DNA of 7,214 nucleotides, from assembly GCA_030446945.1 (NCBI GenBank), contig JAUJMI010000189.1, forward strand, positions 1-7,214, read 5' to 3'. The number at the start of each line of letters is the position of its first letter. Within the stretch, counting starts at the first letter, position 1. Under the pieces are notes generated by a model. The model was given only the letters and a program-made list of their open reading frames with translations. It made no database searches and had not been told where the DNA came from. Positions 1 to 7,214 of this stretch are shown here, piece by piece. The position numbers and the translations under genes were made by a program. The stretch comes from Longimicrobium sp. GTDB lineage: Bacteria; Gemmatimonadota; Gemmatimonadetes; Longimicrobiales; Longimicrobiaceae.

Positions 1-120
1 GGATCGCCCCGGCAAGCGAGAGGGCGGCGCGCGCCGCGCAACCACGCCCCCGGCCGGAACGCCGCCGGGCGTGCCGGTACCGGCCGCGTCGCAGGCCCTT
101 CTCCCCGCTCGATACTCGCT

Positions 121-153
121 GCCCCTCCCCCAAAAACGACCTGGGGGAGGGGC
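121..153. repeat. Perfect 12-bp inverted repeat (GCCCCTCCCCCA stem)
   Basis: The arms 121-132 and 142-153 are perfectly complementary, with a 9-base loop (AAAACGACC on the plus strand). The stem is very GC-rich. On the minus strand, the direction of operon transcription, no T-tract follows, so it is not a standard intrinsic terminator. It could be a dispersed intergenic repeat or a Rho-associated or RNA-stabilising hairpin. Confidence 0.85.
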
Positions 154-252
154 GCACGCAAGCATACCCCGTGGTTGCCAGCGGCGGGCGTGGGGGAGAT
201 CTCGGGCAGCCGCGTGGCGGCCCCTACGGGTGCGAAGGGCGAGGGAGAGGGT

Positions 253-285
253 GGGCAGACACGCAGGTGACACGCAGGTCTGCCC
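253..285. repeat. Inverted repeat GGGCAGAC...GTCTGCCC around a tandem duplication
   Basis: The arms 253-260 and 278-285 are perfect 8-base complements with a 17-base loop. The loop is long because the 11-base unit GACACGCAGGT is present twice in tandem (258-268 and 269-279). With one unit the loop would be six bases, which looks like the ancestral form. Confidence 0.8.
258..279. repeat. 11-bp perfect tandem duplication (GACACGCAGGT x2)
   Basis: Two identical adjacent 11-base units, 258-268 and 269-279, overlap the inner ends of the GGGCAGAC/GTCTGCCC hairpin. This suggests slippage within a pre-existing palindromic element. Confidence 0.9.
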
Positions 286-372
286 CTACGGGATCCGCGC
301 GTGTCCCAGAGGTCGAGACAGGGAGAGGGAGGGCGCGTTCGCCGGGCGGGAAGAGGGAGCCGCATCGGGCAG

Positions 373-392
373 GGGCGCGATGAATCGCGCCC
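373..392. repeat. Perfect 8-bp inverted repeat GGGCGCGA-TGAA-TCGCGCCC
   Basis: The arms 373-380 and 385-392 are perfectly complementary around a 4-base loop (TGAA on the plus strand). It is flanked by CGTACG at 392-397 and again at 408-413. It would form a stable tetraloop hairpin in either strand's transcript, with no adjacent T-tract. Confidence 0.85.
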
Positions 393-423
393 GTACGACA
401 TCTGCGCCGTACGCACGGTGTTC

Positions 424-451
424 GCCCCCTCTCCCGATAACGTGAGGGGGC
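424..451. repeat. 8-bp inverted repeat downstream of the last gene, possible transcript-end hairpin
   Basis: GCCCCCTC (424-431) pairs with GAGGGGGC (444-451) around a 12-base loop. On the minus strand it begins about 36 bases after the stop codon of the receiver-PAS-kinase, a reasonable place for transcript termination or 3' end protection. No run of T follows on the minus strand (GAACACC comes next), so a standard Rho-independent terminator is not supported. Confidence 0.6.
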
Positions 452-486
452 AGGCGAGTGTAACGAGACGGGGGTGAGGGCCGCCC

Positions 487-2223
487 CTACTCCGCCGCGG
501 GGGCCTCCGCCGTGGCGCGCGCGGCCGCGCCCGTCAGCGCCATCGTCTCGAACGGGTCCTCGCGTATGGCGGGGGGCGGCGCGACCTTGGCGGGGAGCGA
601 CAGGGTGAAGGTGCTCCCCTCCCCCACCCGCGAGTGCACCTCCAGCGAGCCTTCCAGCAGCTCGGCCAAGCGGCGCGAGATGGGAAGGCCCAAGCCGGTC
701 CCCTGCTGCGGATCGGGCTGGTGGAGCTGGACGAACTCGTCGAAGATCTTGTCCAGGTCCTCCTCCGGGATCCCGCGCCCGCGGTCCACCACGCTCACCA
801 CCACGCCGCCGTCGTCCCCCGGGCGGCAGGTGACGGTGATCGGCTTCCCCTCGCCGAACTTGATGGCGTTGGAGAGGAGGTTCAGGAGGATCTGGCGGAC
901 GCGGCGCGGGTCGGTCACCACCGTCACCGGCACGGGGCACGGGTCCAGGGCCAGCTCGGAGCCGTGCTCGTCGGCCAGGGGGCGGACGGTGATGAACAGG
1001 TCCTGGATGACGTCCGGGAAGGTGGCGTTCTGGATCTCCAGGTCCACCTTGCCGGCCTCGATCTTGGAAAGATCCAGGATGTCGTTGACCAGCTCCAGCA
1101 GGTGGCGCGCCGCCTTGTTCGCCCGCTCGATGCCGCGCGACTGCTGCTCGTTCAGCTCGCCGTAGATGTTGTCCAGCAGGAGCGAGCTGTACCCAAGGAT
1201 GGCGTTGATGGGGGTGCGCAGCTCGTGGCTCATGGAGGCGTAGAAGCGCGACCGGGCGCTCATGGCCGCCTCCAGCTCGCGCTGCCGCGTCTGCAGTTGG
1301 TCGTTGAGCTGCTTGAGCTGCTCCGAGGTCTGCGCCAGCGAGATCGCCTGCTGCCGGAGCGCCTCCTCGGCGCGCTTGCGCTCGCTGATGTCGCGGGCGA
1401 TCACGGTGAAGACGCGCTCGTCCTCCAGCTGCAGGCACGAGAGCGACGCCTCCACGGGAAAGCTGTCGCCACCCGGGCGCGTGCCGGTGAGGGCGCGGCT
1501 CCGCGGCGAGGGGGCCGGGCCCGCCTCGCCGCCCGCCGTGCGCCCCGCGGCGCAGATGGCGTCCAGCGAGGCGGCGTCGAAGTCGGGCTCGAAGAAGTCG
1601 TGCACCGGCCGCCCCGCGGTCTGCTCCGCGGACACGCCGAACATCCGCTCGGCGGCGGCGTTGAAGAGGGTGATGCGCCCGGCGCCGTCGAAGGTGATGA
1701 TCGCCTCCATGGCCGAGCTCACGATCTCGGCCATGCGCGCCTCGCTGGCCTGCAGCTCGCCGCGGTGGCGCAGCTCCAGCTCGCGCCGCTCGCTCTCGCG
1801 CAGGCGGCGCTCCTGCTCCTGCAGCTGCTGCGTCTTCAGGTAGAGGTCGATGAAGACCGCCACCTTGCTGCGCAGGATGTCCGGGTTGAAGGGCTTGAAC
1901 ATGTAGTCCACCGCCCCCACCGAGTACCCTTCGAAGATGAAGGCGTCGTCCTTGGAGATCGCCGTCAGGAAGAGGATGGGGGTGAGGCGCGAGCGCTCGC
2001 GCGACTTGATCAGCTGCGCCGTCTCGAAGCCGTTCATCCCCGGCATCTGCACGTCCAGCAGGATGCAGGCGAAGTCCTGCTGCAGCACCTGGCGCAACGC
2101 CTCCTCGCCGGAGTTGGCGCGCACCACGGTGTGGCCCAGCGGCTCCAGGATCGCTTCCAGGGCGAAGAGGTTCTCCGGGCGGTCGTCCACCGCCAGGATG
2201 CTCGCGCGCGGCTCCGCCGTCAT
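487..2223 (-). CDS. Receiver-PAS-histidine kinase (response regulator/sensor kinase fusion)
   Basis: The gene encodes 578 residues from ATG (2221-2223) to TAG (487-489). An N-terminal receiver (about 7-125) has the acidic pair DD13-14, phospho-acceptor Asp57 in LLDVQMPGMNG, Thr87 and Lys110 in FKPFN. A coiled coil (about 128-165) leads to a PAS domain (about 162-280, ending FTVIARDISERKRAEE). The PAS carries an Ala/Gly/Pro/Arg-rich insert (about 226-252). A second coiled coil precedes HisKA (MSHELRTP, His333, codon 1225-1227) and HATPase_c (NLLSNAIKF, VDRGRGIPEEDL, GTGLGLPIS). The last 33 residues are a low-complexity Ala/Pro tail with no domain. Because the receiver comes first, the kinase is probably controlled by phosphate received from another kinase, for which the upstream hybrid kinase is the obvious candidate (inference). 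No DNA-binding or cyclic-nucleotide output domain is seen. The start overlaps the cheB stop (ATGA), implying translational coupling. The frame is open for 144 codons further upstream, but that stretch is out-of-frame cheB sequence. Confidence 0.96.
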   Translation of the reverse strand: MTAEPRASILAVDDRPENLFALEAILEPLGHTVVRANSGEEALRQVLQQDFACILLDVQMPGMNGFETAQLIKSRERSRLTPILFLTAISKDDAFIFEGYSVGAVDYMFKPFNPDILRSKVAVFIDLYLKTQQLQEQERRLRESERRELELRHRGELQASEARMAEIVSSAMEAIITFDGAGRITLFNAAAERMFGVSAEQTAGRPVHDFFEPDFDAASLDAICAAGRTAGGEAGPAPSPRSRALTGTRPGGDSFPVEASLSCLQLEDERVFTVIARDISERKRAEEALRQQAISLAQTSEQLKQLNDQLQTRQRELEAAMSARSRFYASMSHELRTPINAILGYSSLLLDNIYGELNEQQSRGIERANKAARHLLELVNDILDLSKIEAGKVDLEIQNATFPDVIQDLFITVRPLADEHGSELALDPCPVPVTVVTDPRRVRQILLNLLSNAIKFGEGKPITVTCRPGDDGGVVVSVVDRGRGIPEEDLDKIFDEFVQLHQPDPQQGTGLGLPISRRLAELLEGSLEVHSRVGEGSTFTLSLPAKVAPPPAIREDPFETMALTGAAARATAEAPAAE

Positions 2224-2825
2224 CCGCGCACCGGGGCGCAGGGCGGCACGCGGCGGCGGCGGATCGCCGCCAGGTACGGCGCGATCTGCTCCATGGGGAG
2301 CACGCACGCCTGCGGGCACGCCCTGGCGGCCGCCTGGGGCATCACCCGCACCTCGGCGGTGGCCGGGTCCTGCACCACGCCCAGCCCTCCCGCGTCCACG
2401 ATCCGCCGCAGCCCCCGCGACCCGTCCGCGTTGGCCCCGGTCAGCACCACCCCGATTGCGTCCATTCCGTACGTATCCGCGGCAGACTCGAACGTGACGT
2501 CGATGGAGGGGCGCGAAAAGCGCACCGGCGCCTCCGTGGAAAGGGTGAAGTAGCCGTCGTCCACCAGCATGTGGTAGTCGGGGGGGGCGATGTACACGCA
2601 CCCCGGGCGCGCTTCCTCCTTGTCGTTCACCTCGTACACCTCCATCTCGGTGCACTCCTGCAGCAGCTCGCAGAGCAGCTCCGAGTCCTTGCTGCGGTGC
2701 TGCACCACCGCCACCGGCATCGGGAAGTCGCCGGGCAGGTTGGCCACCAGCATGCGCAGTGCGTACAGCCCCCCCGCGGAGGCACCGACGGCCACGATGC
2801 GGTATCCCGCGTCTTCACCCGGCAC
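2220..2825 (-). CDS. cheB: Stand-alone CheB-type protein-glutamate methylesterase (no receiver domain)
   Basis: The gene encodes 201 residues from a GTG at 2823-2825 to TGA at 2220-2222. CheB methylesterases hydrolyse glutamyl methyl esters made by CheR and can deamidate glutamine. The catalytic triad is visible: Ser16 in VGASAGG, His43 in VVQHRSKD and Asp134 in LTGANADGSRG. The Ser-His and Ser-Asp spacings (27 and 118) are close to the 26 and 122 of Salmonella CheB. VYIAPPDYHM (77-86) and VMPQAAARA (161-169) are further family signatures. Classical CheB is about 350 residues, with an N-terminal receiver that restrains the esterase. Here only the catalytic domain is present, so regulation by phosphorylation must come in trans or be absent. 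The frame is open far upstream inside cheR, but homology begins at GYRIVAVGAS, and a strong GGAGG sits eight bases before this GTG. The start overlaps the cheR stop by one base (TAGTG), and the stop overlaps the next start (ATGA). Confidence 0.95.
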   Translation of the reverse strand: MPGEDAGYRIVAVGASAGGLYALRMLVANLPGDFPMPVAVVQHRSKDSELLCELLQECTEMEVYEVNDKEEARPGCVYIAPPDYHMLVDDGYFTLSTEAPVRFSRPSIDVTFESAADTYGMDAIGVVLTGANADGSRGLRRIVDAGGLGVVQDPATAEVRVMPQAAARACPQACVLPMEQIAPYLAAIRRRRVPPCAPVRG

Positions 2826-3784
2826 TACGAAAGCCTCCGGAAGATCTTTTCCTTGGTGTTCAGCGCCTCGTACCGGTCCTCGTACGCCGTAAAGCGCATG
2901 CTCTCCTTGCTCCCCAGCCCCAGGATCCCGAAGTTCACCAGCGAGTCGTAGAAGAGCTGGTGCACGCGGTTCTGCAGCTCCCGGTCGAAGTAGATCATCA
3001 CGTTGCGGCACACGATGACGTTGAACTCCGCGAACGACCCGTCGGTCACCAGGTTGTGCTGCGAGAACACCACGTTCCTGGTGAGCGCGGGGTCGAAACG
3101 GGCGCCGTCGTACATCGCCGTGTAGTACTGGCTGAACGACTCGGTGCCCCCGGCGCGCAGGTAGTTCAGCGTGTACTCCTGCATCTTGTCCAGGGGGAAG
3201 ATCCCCGCCCGTGCCCGCTGCAGCACCACCTCGTTGATGTCCGTGGCGTAGATCCGCGACCGGTCGTACAGCCCCACCTCCTTCAGCAGGATGGCCATCG
3301 AGTACACCTCCTCCCCCGTGGAGCACCCCGCATGCCAGATGCGGATGAAGGGGTAAGTGCGCAGGAGCGGGACCACCTCCGCGCGGAACGCGGCGTAGAA
3401 CGACGGGTCGCGGTACATCGCCGTCACGTTGATGGAGAGGTCCAGCAGGAGCTTCTCCATCATCGCCGGGTCGTGCAGCACCCGGTCCTGCAGCTGGCTG
3501 ACGGTGGCCAGCCCCTCCGCCTGGATGCGCTTCCACAGCCGCCGCTTGAGCGACGAGTAGGCGTAGCTGCGGAAGTCGAAGCCGTACTGGCGGAAGATTC
3601 CCTCCATCAGCAGCTCCACCTCCAGCTTCTCCACGTCGCGGCGGTACGCGGCGGGGGTGTCGGGCAGCGCCACGTCGTCCCGCCGCTGCACGAGGCCGTC
3701 GCGCTCCTCCGCCCGCCGCGCCGGGGTGGTGGCGGCGGGCGGATCCCCCGCCGCCCCGCCGGTCTCAGCACTTTCGCGTCTCAC
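2825..3784 (-). CDS. cheR: CheR-type protein-glutamate O-methyltransferase
   Basis: The gene encodes 319 residues, starting at GTG (3784) and ending with TAG at 2825-2827. CheR enzymes transfer a methyl group from S-adenosylmethionine to glutamate side chains, classically on chemoreceptor coiled coils in the cytoplasm. A CheR_N-like helical region spans about 55-115 (GIFRQYGFDFRSYAYSSLK). The catalytic domain follows, with NVTAMYRD (119-126, matching the T-x-F/Y-F/Y-R region), the SAM-binding loop HAGCSTGEEVYS (151-162), ATDIN (180-184) and CRNVMIYFD (259-267). The C-terminal GLGSKESMRF is typical of the family. The first 50 or so residues are a low-complexity Ala/Pro/Arg/Asp extension, so a later start such as the GTG of residue 51 is possible. 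The chosen start has GAGG five bases upstream and lies seven bases after the kinase stop. The substrate is not evident, since no chemoreceptor gene is visible. Function call is firm; target is unknown. Confidence 0.95.
   Translation of the reverse strand: MRRESAETGGAAGDPPAATTPARRAEERDGLVQRRDDVALPDTPAAYRRDVEKLEVELLMEGIFRQYGFDFRSYAYSSLKRRLWKRIQAEGLATVSQLQDRVLHDPAMMEKLLLDLSINVTAMYRDPSFYAAFRAEVVPLLRTYPFIRIWHAGCSTGEEVYSMAILLKEVGLYDRSRIYATDINEVVLQRARAGIFPLDKMQEYTLNYLRAGGTESFSQYYTAMYDGARFDPALTRNVVFSQHNLVTDGSFAEFNVIVCRNVMIYFDRELQNRVHQLFYDSLVNFGILGLGSKESMRFTAYEDRYEALNTKEKIFRRLS
2834..2838 (-). promoter_or_regulatory. Shine-Dalgarno GGAGG for cheB, inside the cheR 3' end
   Basis: GGAGG on the minus strand is followed by an 8-base spacer and the GTG at 2823-2825. 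It lies within the last codons of cheR (FRRLS-stop). It decides the cheB start and argues against any longer cheB product, although the frame is open upstream. Confidence 0.75.
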
Positions 3785-3791
3785 CCGCGCC

Positions 3792-7214
<3,423 letters not shown>

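Larger units (their letters stand above)
1..486. other. Repeat-rich region downstream of the operon, no supported gene
   Basis: No frame in these 486 bases shows a recognisable domain; the open frames give Arg/Pro/Gly-rich translations typical of random GC-rich DNA. The region contains perfect palindromes at 24-37 (GC only) and 73-84 (GCCGGTACCGGC), four longer hairpins listed separately, two copies of GCCCCTACGGG (220-230 and 282-292), and GGGAGAGGG runs near 244 and 321. The far left (1-70) could hold the end of a neighbouring gene, but nothing in it is recognisable. Confidence 0.7.

Noticed and set aside
121..153. An intrinsic terminator at the 12-bp hairpin
   Set aside because: No T-tract follows on the minus strand, and the five A bases lie in the loop rather than after the stem. 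It is kept only as an inverted repeat.
71..445. A 124-codon plus-strand open frame in the spacer
   Set aside because: It runs through several hairpins, has an Arg/Pro/Gly-rich translation and no ribosome site or domain.
120..490. A CRISPR array or insertion sequence in the spacer
   Set aside because: The repeats are short, irregularly spaced and unlike each other, and there is no transposase gene or target-site duplication.
224..1438. A 404-codon minus-strand open frame overlapping the end of the kinase and the spacer
   Set aside because: It is a shifted-frame reading of the kinase (Gly/Arg/Ala-rich) continuing into repeat DNA. The kinase frame carries the conserved His-box and ATP-binding motifs.
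634..2553. A 639-codon open frame on the plus strand opposite the receiver-PAS-kinase
   Set aside because: It lies antisense to a gene with clear domains. Its translation is His/Gln/Leu/Arg-rich with no recognisable motif, as expected when a GC-rich gene suppresses stops on the other strand.
2224..2655. An N-terminal extension of the receiver-PAS-kinase by 144 codons
   Set aside because: It is a frame-shifted reading of cheB. The receiver domain begins just after the ATG at 2223, which overlaps the cheB stop in a typical ATGA.
2826..3536. A longer CheB starting inside cheR
   Set aside because: The upstream part is out-of-frame cheR sequence with no similarity to a receiver, and a strong GGAGG marks the GTG at 2825.

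Overview
The window is high-GC bacterial DNA, with most third codon positions G or C. It carries a single minus-strand block of four tightly packed signalling genes, followed by about 490 bases of repeat-rich, apparently non-coding DNA. No gene fixes the taxon. The GC-rich hairpins and the recurring GCCCCTAC motif in the spacer resemble what I recall from Gemmatimonadota (Longimicrobium-like) genomes. That is a weak inference, and another high-GC phylum is possible.

Layout in the direction of transcription (high to low coordinates). First is the 3' part of a very large HAMP-repeat/GAF hybrid histidine kinase with three C-terminal receiver domains, running off the window edge (7214 to 3792). 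Seven bases later comes a CheR-type protein-glutamate methyltransferase (3784 to 2825). It overlaps by one base a stand-alone CheB-type methylesterase with no receiver domain (2825 to 2220). That gene overlaps by four bases (ATGA) a receiver-PAS-histidine kinase (2223 to 487). The spacing and overlaps point to one translationally coupled operon. Any promoter lies outside the window, beyond 7214.

The combination suggests a signalling module that pairs phosphorelay parts (two His-box kinases and four receivers) with the chemotaxis adaptation enzymes CheR and CheB. No chemoreceptor, CheA, CheW or DNA-binding output domain is visible here. Similar CheR/CheB/hybrid-kinase neighbourhoods are known in many bacteria, so the layout itself is not new. 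The substrate of the methylation enzymes is the open question. One hypothesis is the long Gln/Glu-rich coiled coil of the upstream kinase, which lies between its GAF domain and its His box.

Bases 1-486 show no convincing gene. They hold several perfect inverted repeats, an 11-bp tandem duplication inside one of them, and three copies of GCCCCTAC, one of which contains the stop codon of the last gene. None has the T-tract of a standard intrinsic terminator.
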